From Saprospiraceae bacterium (GTDB lineage Bacteria > Bacteroidota > Bacteroidia > Chitinophagales > Saprospiraceae), in the NCBI GenBank assembly GCA_022841745.1, contig JALHQW010000068.1, forward strand, positions 1-40,491: DNA of 40,491 nt, read 5' to 3'. Shown here piece after piece: positions 8,110 through 17,112 of this stretch. Made by a program: the position numbers and the translations under genes. Numbering within the stretch: position 1 is the first letter of the stretch; the number at the start of each line of letters is the position of its first letter. The notes beneath the pieces are model-generated. The model was not told the DNA's origin, did not search any database, and was given only the letters and a program-made list of their open reading frames with translations.

Positions 8110-9783
8110 CTATGCCCTGCCCGGGTTCAAAGGCTTGCCGCTTGCAGCGGCAGCAGCCCTATCCCGGAATTTTTTCTTACGGCTGCCTTTAACTTTAGCA
8201 GCTTTCTTGGCTGCTTCGTAGGCGTTGGTCACGCCACCAGTCACGCAAAGCTCTGTGAAGGGGACTAATTTCTCCTCATCGCCGGGCACTTTCACCTTTG
8301 CGTTGGCACTCATCGTGGTGCTTGCCATCAATACGTCCTTGACTTCTTCAGCACTGAGGTCAGGGTAATACGAGCGGATGGTGGCTGCCACACCAGCAAC
8401 AACTGGAGAGGCCATGCTCGTACCGTCAAGGTGTTCATACTCGCCATCGGGCGTAGTTGCATAAATATCAACGCCGGGAGCGAAAAGGTCAACATTTTCC
8501 TTGCCATAGTTGGAGAATTCGGCGGGCATGTCCTCGCCGTTTTTCCAGCTAAGTGCGCCTACTTCAATCCAATTCTTGGCTTTCTTAGGCCCAAACAAGC
8601 CTTTCTTCTCGAAACGGTCGTTCGGATAGTTGGTGGCTTCGTCGTTGTTCTGGTGGGAATTACCAGCCGCATGCACGAGTAGTACATCGTTTTTCATGGC
8701 GTATTTCACCGCTTTGTCCACGGCTTCTTTGTCCCACGTTTCGCTTTTGCCAAAGCTCATATTGATGACGGTGGCACCATTATCCACAGCGTAGATAATG
8801 GCATTGGCCACGTCCTTATCCCGCTCATCACCATCTGGCACACAGCGAATGGCCATGATTTTGACATTGTTGGCGATGCCGTCCATGCCTTTGCCGTTGT
8901 TGCGGCTTGCCGCAATAATACCTGCTACGTGCGTTCCGTGCTTAGCGTCGGGGCCTTTCACATCACTGTTGCCATAGCCTTTCTCGTAGCTGTCGGCGTA
9001 GTTGTCGCCCACGACAGAGCGGCCATCGAAGTCCACGTTGTATTGGTATTTGGCCTTGGAAGTGAGGTAATCAACATATTCCTGAAGACCATCCTGTACC
9101 TCCTTTGCGGAGCTGCCTTCGTCCATCATGCCCATCATGATTTGGGCGGCGCGCTTGAGGTTGGCGTCAGCAGATTCAAATTTTTGAAGGTCTTCGATCG
9201 TGATTTCCTTCTTGCCGATCTGCTTTTGCAGGGATTTCATGGCTTCTAAGATGCCACCATAGGTCTGTAAATCGCCCTCGGCTTTTTCCCGCTCTCTGGT
9301 CACAGACTCTTCAAGTTTTTTGTATTTTTCATACTCTTTTTTCTCCTTGCCAGAGAGTTTTGAAGCATCTTTTCCTTGGAACTTCTTTTTATAATGAGCT
9401 ACCAAACGGGTGCCTTCCAACTGGTCAGGGCCAACGTTCTTGCCGTCCTTGCCACCGATGAAGTTCCAGCCATAGACATCGTCCACATAGCCGTTTTTGT
9501 CGTCGTCAATCTTGTTGCCAGGGATTTCGCCGGGGTTGGTCCACATTACGTCCTTCAGGTCTTCGTGCAGGGGGTCAATGCCTCCGTCAATAACGGCCAC
9601 CACGACGGTTTCCGATTTTTTGCCGGATAGCACTTCGTTGTACATCTTATTGGCGCTGACGCCATAATAGCCGTCCTTCATCTTGTCGAGGTGCTGCCAG
9701 TTGTCGGGTGGCGCTGCAAGTTGTGCGATACCAATAAAGGGCAGGCCAACCATTGCGGCCAGCATCAAGGATTTAATCTTCAT
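8110..9783 (-). CDS. Secreted subtilisin-like serine protease (S8 family) with a large insertion
   Basis: The 557-residue product starts with a signal peptide (MKIKSLMLAAMVGLPFIGIA). The catalytic triad is complete: D66 in VVVAVIDGGID, H282 in KHGTHVAGI and S456 in DGTSMASPVVAG. The D-to-H distance, about 216 residues, is far longer than in classical subtilisins. It holds a Lys/Glu-rich, probably helical insertion (about 115-245). The protein ends in a basic, Ala-rich tail (around KGSRKKKFRDRAAAAASG) and lacks a recognisable type IX sorting domain, so it is probably periplasmic or exported another way. The start at 9783 is chosen because a signal peptide begins exactly there; a longer frame from 9840 is unlikely. 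Confidence 0.93.
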   Translation of the reverse strand: MKIKSLMLAAMVGLPFIGIAQLAAPPDNWQHLDKMKDGYYGVSANKMYNEVLSGKKSETVVVAVIDGGIDPLHEDLKDVMWTNPGEIPGNKIDDDKNGYVDDVYGWNFIGGKDGKNVGPDQLEGTRLVAHYKKKFQGKDASKLSGKEKKEYEKYKKLEESVTREREKAEGDLQTYGGILEAMKSLQKQIGKKEITIEDLQKFESADANLKRAAQIMMGMMDEGSSAKEVQDGLQEYVDYLTSKAKYQYNVDFDGRSVVGDNYADSYEKGYGNSDVKGPDAKHGTHVAGIIAASRNNGKGMDGIANNVKIMAIRCVPDGDERDKDVANAIIYAVDNGATVINMSFGKSETWDKEAVDKAVKYAMKNDVLLVHAAGNSHQNNDEATNYPNDRFEKKGLFGPKKAKNWIEVGALSWKNGEDMPAEFSNYGKENVDLFAPGVDIYATTPDGEYEHLDGTSMASPVVAGVAATIRSYYPDLSAEEVKDVLMASTTMSANAKVKVPGDEEKLVPFTELCVTGGVTNAYEAAKKAAKVKGSRKKKFRDRAAAAASGKPLNPGRA

Positions 9784-9824
9784 GTTCTTTTTTATAATTG
9801 AAAGTTTTTTTTGAAAAAAGTTTG

Positions 9825-9858
9825 CAAAGCTACATGCCATTTACATGAAACATGTCAA
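9825..9858 (-). promoter_or_regulatory. Candidate promoter of the subtilase gene
   Basis: On the minus strand TAGCTTTG (9832 to 9825) fits TAnnTTTG, and a TTG (9858 to 9856) lies 23 bp upstream, within the 17-23 bp range reported for Flavobacterium-type promoters. The gene starts 42 bp downstream. Confidence 0.5.
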
Positions 9859-10060
9859 TGAACGCAGGAATTCTGAAAACGTTGAGCCTTACACCAGAAA
9901 ACGCAGCGTTCATGACCAAATTACATGGTGACTGGCAAAAGGACAATTGAAATAAGGGAGGGTGGCAAGAATGCATGGCTTCATTGTTGGCAAAGGGTAG
10001 CTTTTTCTGGGAAGGTGAAACCATGTAACCGTGTAGCCATGAAACCGTGTGGCCGTGAAA

Positions 10061-10084
10061 CAAAAAACGCCCCGTTTGGGGCGT
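10061..10084 (-). terminator. Rho-independent terminator of the T9SS-sorted protein gene
   Basis: Read on the minus strand, acgcccc-aaac-ggggcgt forms a perfect 7-bp stem with a 4-base loop and is followed directly by a T-run. It lies about 105 bp after the stop at 10189. Confidence 0.9.
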
Positions 10085-10188
10085 CGAATGTTTGTACATA
10101 GTTTGTTGAACAAATACAAAAATGGTTCTTTCGAACCGAAAAGGGTGCTGGCTGGAGCCTTTACTCACCCTCGTTGCTATCTGTGGTG

Positions 10189-10992
10189 TTAATGTTGCAC
10201 CACTATTTTTTGAGCTACCTGACCGTTTTCGTTGCGGAGTTGTGCCAAGTAAAGACCGTTTGGAAGCTGGCTTGCATCAATTTCGATGCTGTTTGCGCCC
10301 TCCATGATATTGATTTGACGCTGTGCTATTCGATTGCCGAGCAAATCTACCAACAGGAACTGGAACTCACCGCTTATTTGTGAATTTATTTTAATTTGAG
10401 CAATGCCAGCGACCGGGTTTGGTACTGTTTGTATGCTCAGATGCCTGCTAAGGTCTGTGGTAGCGTTGACGCCACAAGGGTCGCTGGCATTGGCATTTAC
10501 TTGAATGGTGTATTTTCCAGGTGCGAGATTGGCATCGGGAAAGACAATTGGAATTGGAAATACAGAGCCATTCACGAAAGCCGAGCCGCCAATCGTCAAA
10601 TCATAGGGGCCAGGTGTATTACCGTTCGTGGCTATCCCAAACAATTTGGCGCAACCAATAGTATTGCTGGCAAAATGGCAGTTGGGTGGATCGCAGACAT
10701 AATTGATGCCAGCAGGGAGGCCCGTTACGGAGTTCACGGTCACGGAATCCAAAGGGAAGCTAAGGCCGGAATAGGTCAATGTATCGTTTACTACAATGGT
10801 GAGAGTAAACTCGAATGGCTGCCCAATGACGGCACAATCGGTAATGCCACCATTTGGATTGATGTTTGGCTCGTAAGGCTCAGGGTAAACACCCGCAGTC
10901 GAATCGGCATACAACATGTCAGGGTTGCAGTTTTGCGCTGCCAAAAAATTGGCGATGGCAAATAGTACGAATGAGAGTAAGAATCTTGTCAT
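10189..10992 (-). CDS. Secreted protein with type IX secretion C-terminal sorting domain
   Basis: The 267-residue protein has a signal peptide (MTRFLLSFVLFAIANFLAAQ) and a type A T9SS sorting domain over its last 80 or so residues. That domain starts at TVPNPVAGIAQIKIN, continues with FLLVDLLGNRIAQRQI and LPNGLYLAQLRNENGQ, and ends in KIVVQH. The middle part (about 20-180) is beta-rich and contains six Cys residues (for example CNPD, DCAV, VCDPPNCHF, GCAKL, DPCG), suggesting disulfides outside the cell. I do not recognise its function. It should be carried through the outer membrane by the T9SS and anchored or released after removal of the sorting domain. It is divergent from the TonB-dependent receptor. 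Confidence 0.88.
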   Translation of the reverse strand: MTRFLLSFVLFAIANFLAAQNCNPDMLYADSTAGVYPEPYEPNINPNGGITDCAVIGQPFEFTLTIVVNDTLTYSGLSFPLDSVTVNSVTGLPAGINYVCDPPNCHFASNTIGCAKLFGIATNGNTPGPYDLTIGGSAFVNGSVFPIPIVFPDANLAPGKYTIQVNANASDPCGVNATTDLSRHLSIQTVPNPVAGIAQIKINSQISGEFQFLLVDLLGNRIAQRQINIMEGANSIEIDASQLPNGLYLAQLRNENGQVAQKIVVQH

Positions 10993-11078
10993 AAGGCATT
11001 TGTTTTTGATTTTGAATTACTAGAAGTTCGCAAAGGAAGTTGGCGTTGCGCCTTGCCCAAATTTGATTGCAAAGCTGG

Positions 11079-11086
11079 CAAACTTA
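11079..11086 (-). promoter_or_regulatory. Candidate -7 element TAAGTTTG for the T9SS-sorted protein gene
   Basis: The minus strand reads TAAGTTTG, about 87 bp upstream of the start at 10992. No TTG is seen at a good -33 distance. Confidence 0.35.
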
Positions 11087-11147
11087 CCTGACTTGCAAGT
11101 ACTTGGCACGATGTAATTATTTTTTACTGGTGTTTTGGAGCAAACGC

Positions 11148-11155
11148 TATTTTTG
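11148..11155 (+). promoter_or_regulatory. Candidate -7 element TATTTTTG for the TonB-dependent receptor gene
   Basis: TATTTTTG fits TAnnTTTG and lies about 190 bp upstream of the receptor start. The -33 element is not clear, so support is moderate. Confidence 0.35.
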
Positions 11156-11347
11156 CGCCTCCCATATTCAAGTCATTCCTGCTATATGGAATGGCACCCG
11201 ATACCCACTCTTTCGTATCGCCAAAAAATGCTGGTGATATATTTAGCTGCACCGAGAACATTTCCCAAGAGATAAAATGATTGGAATTGCCTAAAATTGC
11301 TTGCGCTTTTTTAAAGAAAAGCTGCGAGCCACAACCACATATTGTTT

Positions 11348-13717
11348 ATGAACAACATCAAATCTACCCTTTTAGCCAGTTTGCTGGCTTTTTCATTCAG
11401 TTTCGCACAGGGTCAAAAAGCAACTTTGTACGGTACCCTCGCCGATGCTGGAAATAACGAGCCGCTCGTTTCTGCAACGGTACAAGCTGGAGCCACAGGT
11501 ACCATCACCGACCTCAACGGCCATTACGAACTCTTGCTCGAACCCGGAAGTTATGACATCGTTTTCAGCTTTGTTGGCCTCGAAACCATTACCAAAACCG
11601 TTAGCCTAAAGGCGGGTGAGTCCCGGCAGCTTGATGTTTCACTTTCAGAGAGTAACAATATCTTAAGCATGGCTACCGTCACCAGCGGCAAGCACGAAAA
11701 AGCACTTGGTGAAGTAACGGTTTCATTGGACGTGCTGAAGCCCAGCCTCATCAACAATACGAACCAGACCAGTCTCAGCGGCCTGCTCGACAAAGTGCCC
11801 GGAGTGAACCTTGTAGGTGACCAAGCCAATATTCGTGGTGGCTCCGGCTTCAGCTACGGGGCCGGCAGCCGGGTACTGCTGCTCGTGGATGACATGCCCA
11901 TTCTCCAGGCTGATGCAGGCTTCCCGCAATGGGAGGACGTCCCCCTCGAAAACATTGAGCAGGTGGAGGTAGTAAAAGGTGCAGCATCGGCCCTTTACGG
12001 CTCCTCCGCCCTCAACGGCATCATCAACGTTCGCACGGCCTATGCCAAAGCGAAGCCGGAGACCAAGTTTTCGCCATTTGTCACCCTGTTCGACTCACCG
12101 AGGAACAAAGCAGCCAAATGGTGGGATACTCCCCGGTATTCAGCTGGCGGAAGCGCTGTGCACCGCCAAAAATTTGGGGACTTCGATTTGGTCATAGGTG
12201 GCAATTACTTGCGCAATGAAAGCGTGAACGACAGCACTTGGAGCCGACGTGGCCGCATCAATATCGGCACCCGCTACCGCATCACGGATCGGCTGTCGGT
12301 TGGGCTGAACGCCAATTTCAACAAATCCAAGTCGGCCTCTTTCTTTTTTTGGGGAGGCTTGGACAGCTTGTTGCTTAGGCCCGGTGCCGCCGTTTCCGAA
12401 GGGGGGAATTCTCGCTACAATATTGACCCTTTCATCACTTATTACGACAAAGCCAATAACCGCCACAAGCTGCAAGGCCGTTTTTACAACGTGAATAACA
12501 ACTCAAGTACATCAGAGGCTGACCAGTCCAACCGATCTGAGGTGAAGTACGCAGAGTACCAATTCCAGCGAAAAATGGAGCGCATTGGCCTTGTGATGTC
12601 TGCAGGGGTGGTTTATATAGGTACGGCTGTTAAGGCACCGCTTTACGGCGACACGACCTTCACCAGTCGTAACATGGCGGGCTATCTCCAGTTGGACAAA
12701 AAATTCTTTGACAAGCTAAACATCTCAGGCGGCTTCCGGTATGAACACAACTTAGTGATTACACCTGAAGTGATTGAGTACAAGAACAAAGATGTCATCA
12801 TCCGAAGGGATACCGTGCCTGGTGGCGAAATCAAGGAGTCTAAACCCGTTTTCAGGCTTGGGGCGAGTTATGAACTGGGGCAGGCGACCTTCCTTCGGGC
12901 CTCGTGGGGCCAGGGTTACCGTTTCCCCAGCATCGCTGAGAAGTTTATTTACACGCTGTTTGGTGGCACGCCGATTTTGCCAAATGTTGACTTGACTTCT
13001 GAAACGGGCTGGTCGTCGGAACTGGGTCTTCGTCAAGGCTTCAAGCTCGGTGGCTTCAGCGGCTTCCTCGATCTGGCTGGCTTCATCAGTGAGTACCAAG
13101 ATATGATGGAGTTCAACGTGGTGTTCCAAGGCTTTCTGGCCGCTTTCCAATCGCAGAACGTAGGCAATACCCGAATCAAGGGCTTGGAGGCAAGTGTTAC
13201 GGGGCGGGGCGATTTGTTTGGGTTGGAAACGACCGTGCTTGCTGGTTATACCTATATAGACCCTCGTTTTCAGGAGTGGGCACCTTTGGATTCCCTAAAG
13301 AATGGCTCCGCAGCGTTCCGCATGACGGATGCCTACCGCAACGGTATCAACTCTTCCATTTGTTCTGCTGGCAACTCCTGCGAAAACATCTTGAAGTACC
13401 GCTACAAACACACCGCCAAGTTGGATATTGAATCACGGACAGGTAAGTTTTCATTCGGTGTAAGTGCCATTTACAACAGCTTTATGAAGAATATTGATGA
13501 GATATTCGAGGCACTCGTGGTGCCGGGCCTTCGCCAGTACCGCAAACAAAACAGCAATGGGGACCTCGTCCTTGGGGCACGCACGGCCTATTTCCCCAAC
13601 GACCACCTCAAGCTATCTTTCCTCGTCAACAACCTGAACAACGAAGAATGGGTGGCAAGGCCGGGAAGGTTGGAAGCGCCAAGGAATTATACCTTGCGGT
13701 TGGATTATAGTTTTTAA
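11348..13717 (+). CDS. TonB-dependent outer membrane receptor with N-terminal carboxypeptidase-regulatory-like domain
   Basis: This 789-residue protein begins with a signal peptide (about 1-23, ending FSFAQG). Next is a CarboxypepD_reg-like beta domain (about 25-100, including TDLNGHYELLLEPGSYDIVF). The plug domain (about 130-225) has the typical LLLVDDMPI and IEQVEVVKGAASALYGSSA segments. A 22-strand-type barrel ends in a terminal Phe (NYTLRLDYSF), as in many outer membrane proteins. It would import a ligand using TonB energy; the ligand is unknown and no SusD-like partner follows, which argues against a glycan SusCD pair. A TTG codon at 11342 in the same frame is a less likely start than the ATG at 11348. 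Confidence 0.92.
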   Translation: MNNIKSTLLASLLAFSFSFAQGQKATLYGTLADAGNNEPLVSATVQAGATGTITDLNGHYELLLEPGSYDIVFSFVGLETITKTVSLKAGESRQLDVSLSESNNILSMATVTSGKHEKALGEVTVSLDVLKPSLINNTNQTSLSGLLDKVPGVNLVGDQANIRGGSGFSYGAGSRVLLLVDDMPILQADAGFPQWEDVPLENIEQVEVVKGAASALYGSSALNGIINVRTAYAKAKPETKFSPFVTLFDSPRNKAAKWWDTPRYSAGGSAVHRQKFGDFDLVIGGNYLRNESVNDSTWSRRGRINIGTRYRITDRLSVGLNANFNKSKSASFFFWGGLDSLLLRPGAAVSEGGNSRYNIDPFITYYDKANNRHKLQGRFYNVNNNSSTSEADQSNRSEVKYAEYQFQRKMERIGLVMSAGVVYIGTAVKAPLYGDTTFTSRNMAGYLQLDKKFFDKLNISGGFRYEHNLVITPEVIEYKNKDVIIRRDTVPGGEIKESKPVFRLGASYELGQATFLRASWGQGYRFPSIAEKFIYTLFGGTPILPNVDLTSETGWSSELGLRQGFKLGGFSGFLDLAGFISEYQDMMEFNVVFQGFLAAFQSQNVGNTRIKGLEASVTGRGDLFGLETTVLAGYTYIDPRFQEWAPLDSLKNGSAAFRMTDAYRNGINSSICSAGNSCENILKYRYKHTAKLDIESRTGKFSFGVSAIYNSFMKNIDEIFEALVVPGLRQYRKQNSNGDLVLGARTAYFPNDHLKLSFLVNNLNNEEWVARPGRLEAPRNYTLRLDYSF

Positions 13718-13732
13718 GCCTGAAAATAACCT

Positions 13733-13896
13733 CAATGGTTCGTGAATTTCTAAGGTTCTGGGGTTTTAGGGTTTGGGGGCAAAACCTAACCACAAATCAT
13801 TTTTGAAAGGGTTGAAAAAATTAACCAACCATTTCAAAAACAGCTAATTGGTGACAGCCTTAGAACCTGAAAACCCGGAAACTTCACGAACCATTG
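13733..13896. repeat. Imperfect inverted repeat in the receptor-KAS III intergenic region
   Basis: The 14-bp arms caatggttcgtgaa (13733-13746) and ttcacgaaccattg (13883-13896) are perfect inverted copies about 136 bp apart. Adjacent words (aaggttctggggtttt near the left arm, agaacctgaaaaccc near the right) are also partly complementary. This resembles a small non-coding palindromic element. Confidence 0.75.
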
Positions 13897-13971
13897 AACC
13901 TTATCTCAAAGTCGAAAAGCTAAGGTGCTTCGCAACTTGAGTTAACCAGGCCTCCAAAGCCTTTACACACT

Positions 13972-14958
13972 ATGCCCAACGTAAGAATCGCCCAAGTATC
14001 ATCCTACCTTCCAGATAGGGTAGTTTCAAATGAGGAAATCGAACAGTTGGTGAATGAGAAAGAAAAGTTGCTCGCTCCTGGTATTTTGGAGAAACTCTTC
14101 CGGATTCGGGAGCGAAGATTTGCCGACCGACACGTCCAAACCTCCGACCTTGCCGCAAATGCCGCACGGCCCATCGTCGAGCAGTTTGGGGCGGAACGCA
14201 TCGAATACCTCATCTTCGCAGGAGCCTGTTCCGACCTCATCGAACCAGCAACGGCCAATATCGTTCAGCATAAACTGGGCTTGCACTGTCCAGTCTTCGA
14301 CCTAAAGAACGCTTGCAACAGTTTTGTGGATGCCATAACGGTGGCAAGCTCGTTCATTGAAACTGCCATTTGCTCGAACGTACTCATCGTAACAGGTGAA
14401 AAATTAAGTGACGGTGTAAGGCTTGATGGCAACCATTCGGATGCCCATCTTGCAGCCTTTAGTTTGGGGGATGCTGGTGCAGCAATGTTGCTCACCTCCT
14501 CCACGGACGGCAGTCGCATCCATTTCCAAAAGAAAATGACACGAGGCCAGCACTGGCCACTTTGCACCATCAAAGGCGGCGGCTCCATGTTTCCGCAGGA
14601 GCCGCACATGAACTATTTCGAGGGCAGTACGGCCGAACTGAAATCGGTCATCCTTGAAGAAGGGGTGGCTTTCGTCAAAGAATGCTACGAAGAATCGGGC
14701 TGGACATCAGGAATGATTGACCATTTGTTCACACACCAAGTTTCTGCAGGCACCTTTAGGGTAGTGGAGCAGGTCACGGGTATTCCGGCAGGTCGCATCA
14801 CATCGGTTTTCGAAAATTTTGGCAACACAGCAGCGGCGTCTATTCCGCTGGCTATTTGCGATGCTGTAGAAGCTGGCCGCCTCAAACGTGGTGACAAGGT
14901 GATGCTGTTCGGCATAGCGGCGGGGTGTAGCCTTTCCATACAATTCCTTACTTGGTGA
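13972..14958 (+). CDS. 3-oxoacyl-ACP synthase III (KAS III/FabH-like)
   Basis: This 328-residue thiolase-fold enzyme has the complete KAS III triad: C115 (KNACNSF), H255 (FTHQVSAG) and N285 (FENFGNTAAAS). The C-terminal GDKVMLFGIAAGCSLS segment is also typical. Such enzymes condense an acyl-CoA with malonyl-ACP (or a related partner). The sequence does not show whether this is the housekeeping FabH or a specialised paralogue. Conserved features of E. coli FabH such as the GNTSAAS loop appear as GNTAAAS. It sits 69 bp upstream of urocanate hydratase and could be co-transcribed, though no metabolic link is obvious. Confidence 0.88.
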   Translation: MPNVRIAQVSSYLPDRVVSNEEIEQLVNEKEKLLAPGILEKLFRIRERRFADRHVQTSDLAANAARPIVEQFGAERIEYLIFAGACSDLIEPATANIVQHKLGLHCPVFDLKNACNSFVDAITVASSFIETAICSNVLIVTGEKLSDGVRLDGNHSDAHLAAFSLGDAGAAMLLTSSTDGSRIHFQKKMTRGQHWPLCTIKGGGSMFPQEPHMNYFEGSTAELKSVILEEGVAFVKECYEESGWTSGMIDHLFTHQVSAGTFRVVEQVTGIPAGRITSVFENFGNTAAASIPLAICDAVEAGRLKRGDKVMLFGIAAGCSLSIQFLTW

Positions 14959-15027
14959 TATGCTTTGATGGCCGCTGATATGCACAGCATTTCTTTATTT
15001 TGCCCCTTCATTCATCAAAGCCAAATT

Positions 15028-17052
15028 ATGCCCACATTTACCGCATTCCAACAAGCCATTCGACAAGGCATCCCCGATAAACTACCTGCCCCAAAGCCAT
15101 ATGACCCCGTCGTTTCCCATGCGCCCAAGCGGGTAATAGAAGGCGTTTTGAGCCAAGAAGAGAAAAAACTCGCTGTGCGCAATGCAATGCGCTATTTCGA
15201 CAAAAAACACCACGCCGTGCTGGCCCCAGAGTTTTACGAAGAACTCAACACCTACGGGCGCATTTACATGTACCGATTCCGGCCCGATTACGAAATGTAC
15301 GCCCGACCCATCGAGGAATACCCGGCCAAGTGCCAACAAGCCGCGGCCATCATGCTCATGATCCAGAACAACCTCGACCCCACTGTTGCGAAGCACCCGC
15401 ATGAATTGATTACTTATGGTGGAAATGGGGCTGTATTCCAGAACTGGGCGCAATACCTGCTCACGATGCAGTACCTCTCCCAAATGACGGAGAAACAGAC
15501 ACTTGCGATGTACAGCGGCCACCCCATGGGCATCTTCCCGTCGCACCGGGATGCCCCACGGGTCGTTGTGACGAACGGCATGATGATACCCAACTACTCC
15601 AAAAAAGAGGATTGGAATAAATACAACGCCCTCGGCGTCACCCAATATGGCCAGATGACGGCTGGGTCGTTCATGTACATAGGGCCGCAGGGTATCGTAC
15701 ACGGCACGACCATCACACTTTTGAATGCAGGTCGCTTGCGCTATTTGGGGGCAGATAACCTAAAAGGTAAGGTCTTCGTCACGAGCGGGCTTGGTGGCAT
15801 GTCCGGCGCTCAGGCCAAGGCCGCCGTCATCACTGGAGCCGTCGGTGTACTGGCCGAGGTGGACGACAAGACCACCGAACAACGCATTGTGGATGGGTAT
15901 GTCCTTCGGGAAAACGTTTTCCGTGACCTCGATTTGCTCATTACCCGCATCGAAGAATGCCGTAGAAACGGGTCGGCCATTGCCCTGATTTACGCTGGCA
16001 ACATCGTGGACTTATTGGAGAAAATGGTGGAAAAAAACACCAAGGTCGAACTCCTCAGCGACCAGACGAGCCTGCATAATATTGATGACCTCGGCTATTG
16101 CCCAGCGGGTTTCACCTTTGAGGAAGCTAAGCAATTGCTCGATTCCGACAAGCCCCGATTTATGGATGAGGTGCGGAAAACGCTCATCCGCCACGCCAAG
16201 GCCGTGAACACAATGGCCGACCGGGGCACTTATTTCTGGGACTACGGCAACGCCTTCTTGCTCGAAGCGGGCAAGGCTGGCGCCGATGTTTTCAAGAACA
16301 AGGAAACGGGCGAGTATCGTTATCCCAGCTACGTAGAGGACATCATGGGGCCGATGTGTTTTGACTATGGTTTCGGGCCGTTCCGCTGGGTCTGCTGCTC
16401 TGGCCAGAAAGCTGATTTGGATAAAACGGACGCCATCGCCGCACGGGTTTTGGAGGAAATCAAAGCCACTTCCCCCTCCGAAATCCAAGGCCAACTCAAC
16501 GACAATATCATATGGATAAAAAATGCCGACCGTGACCTGCCCATTGTTGGCTCGAAGTCCCGCATCCTCTACGCCGATGCCGAAGGCCGGGTGAAAATAG
16601 CCGAGGCGTTCAACCAGGCCATTGCAAATGGAGAACTGGCTGGGCCTGTGGTCTTGGGCCGTGACCACCACGATGTGAGTGGCACGGATTCGCCCTTTCG
16701 GGAAACTTCGAACATCTACGACGGTAGCCGTTTCACCGCAGATATGGCCGTGCAGAACGTCATCGGCGACTCGTTCCGGGGCGCTACTTGGGTCAGCCTG
16801 CACAACGGTGGCGGGGTAGGGTGGGGCGAGGTCATCAACGGTGGCTTCGGCATGGTGCTAGATGGCTCGAAGGCGGCCAGCCAACGCCTGCATTCCATGC
16901 TTTTCTGGGACGTGAACAACGGCATTGCCCGTCGCAGTTGGGCGAGGAACGAGGAGGCGATTTTTGCCATTAAACGGGAGATGAAACGGACGCCGGGGCT
17001 GGTGGTGACGCTGCCGAACTTGGTGGAGGAGGGGTTGTTGGAGGGGTTGTGA
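15028..17052 (+). CDS. hutU: Urocanate hydratase (long form)
   Basis: Urocanase converts urocanate to imidazolone propionate in histidine degradation, using tightly bound NAD+. The 674-residue product contains family hallmarks: LITYGGNGAVFQNWAQY near the N-terminal third, YSGHPMGIFPSH, GQMTAGSFMYIGPQGIVHGT and the NAD-site stretch VFVTSGLGGMSGAQAKA. The C-terminal part has GRDHHDVSGTDSPFRET and LHNGGGVGWGEVINGGFGMV. It is about 120 residues longer than the classical bacterial HutU (about 555) and similar in length to the animal-type enzyme, including an N-terminal extension and an internal insertion. The start at 15028 (MPTFTAFQQ) is preferred; an upstream frame from 14965 adds a Cys- and Ser-rich stretch with no family match. 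hutH, hutI and hutG are not in the window. Confidence 0.95.
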   Translation: MPTFTAFQQAIRQGIPDKLPAPKPYDPVVSHAPKRVIEGVLSQEEKKLAVRNAMRYFDKKHHAVLAPEFYEELNTYGRIYMYRFRPDYEMYARPIEEYPAKCQQAAAIMLMIQNNLDPTVAKHPHELITYGGNGAVFQNWAQYLLTMQYLSQMTEKQTLAMYSGHPMGIFPSHRDAPRVVVTNGMMIPNYSKKEDWNKYNALGVTQYGQMTAGSFMYIGPQGIVHGTTITLLNAGRLRYLGADNLKGKVFVTSGLGGMSGAQAKAAVITGAVGVLAEVDDKTTEQRIVDGYVLRENVFRDLDLLITRIEECRRNGSAIALIYAGNIVDLLEKMVEKNTKVELLSDQTSLHNIDDLGYCPAGFTFEEAKQLLDSDKPRFMDEVRKTLIRHAKAVNTMADRGTYFWDYGNAFLLEAGKAGADVFKNKETGEYRYPSYVEDIMGPMCFDYGFGPFRWVCCSGQKADLDKTDAIAARVLEEIKATSPSEIQGQLNDNIIWIKNADRDLPIVGSKSRILYADAEGRVKIAEAFNQAIANGELAGPVVLGRDHHDVSGTDSPFRETSNIYDGSRFTADMAVQNVIGDSFRGATWVSLHNGGGVGWGEVINGGFGMVLDGSKAASQRLHSMLFWDVNNGIARRSWARNEEAIFAIKREMKRTPGLVVTLPNLVEEGLLEGL

Positions 17053-17058
17053 AAATAC

Positions 17059-17095
17059 AAAAGCCCTTGGAAATCAACGACTTCCAAGGGCTTTT
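17059..17095. terminator. Bidirectional rho-independent terminator
   Basis: Perfect 14-bp arms, aaaagcccttggaa (17059-17072) and ttccaagggctttt (17082-17095), with a 9-base loop. It ends both hutU and the leftward GldM-like gene. Confidence 0.95.
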
Positions 17096-17112
17096 CAACA
17101 AGATAGGCTCGC

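Larger units (their letters stand above)
9784..10188. other. Intergenic region between subtilase and T9SS-sorted protein genes
   Basis: The region holds a candidate leftward promoter at 9825, degenerate direct repeats (accatgtaaccgtgtagcc-type words, about 10018-10060) and a terminator at 10061-10084 for the T9SS-sorted gene. No convincing coding sequence is visible. Confidence 0.7.
10993..11347. other. Divergent promoter region, T9SS protein gene and TonB-dependent receptor gene
   Basis: No coding sequence is seen. The region carries one TAnnTTTG element toward each gene (11079 minus, 11148 plus). The rightward gene would then have a leader of nearly 190 bases, in which I see no recognisable riboswitch. 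Confidence 0.6.
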
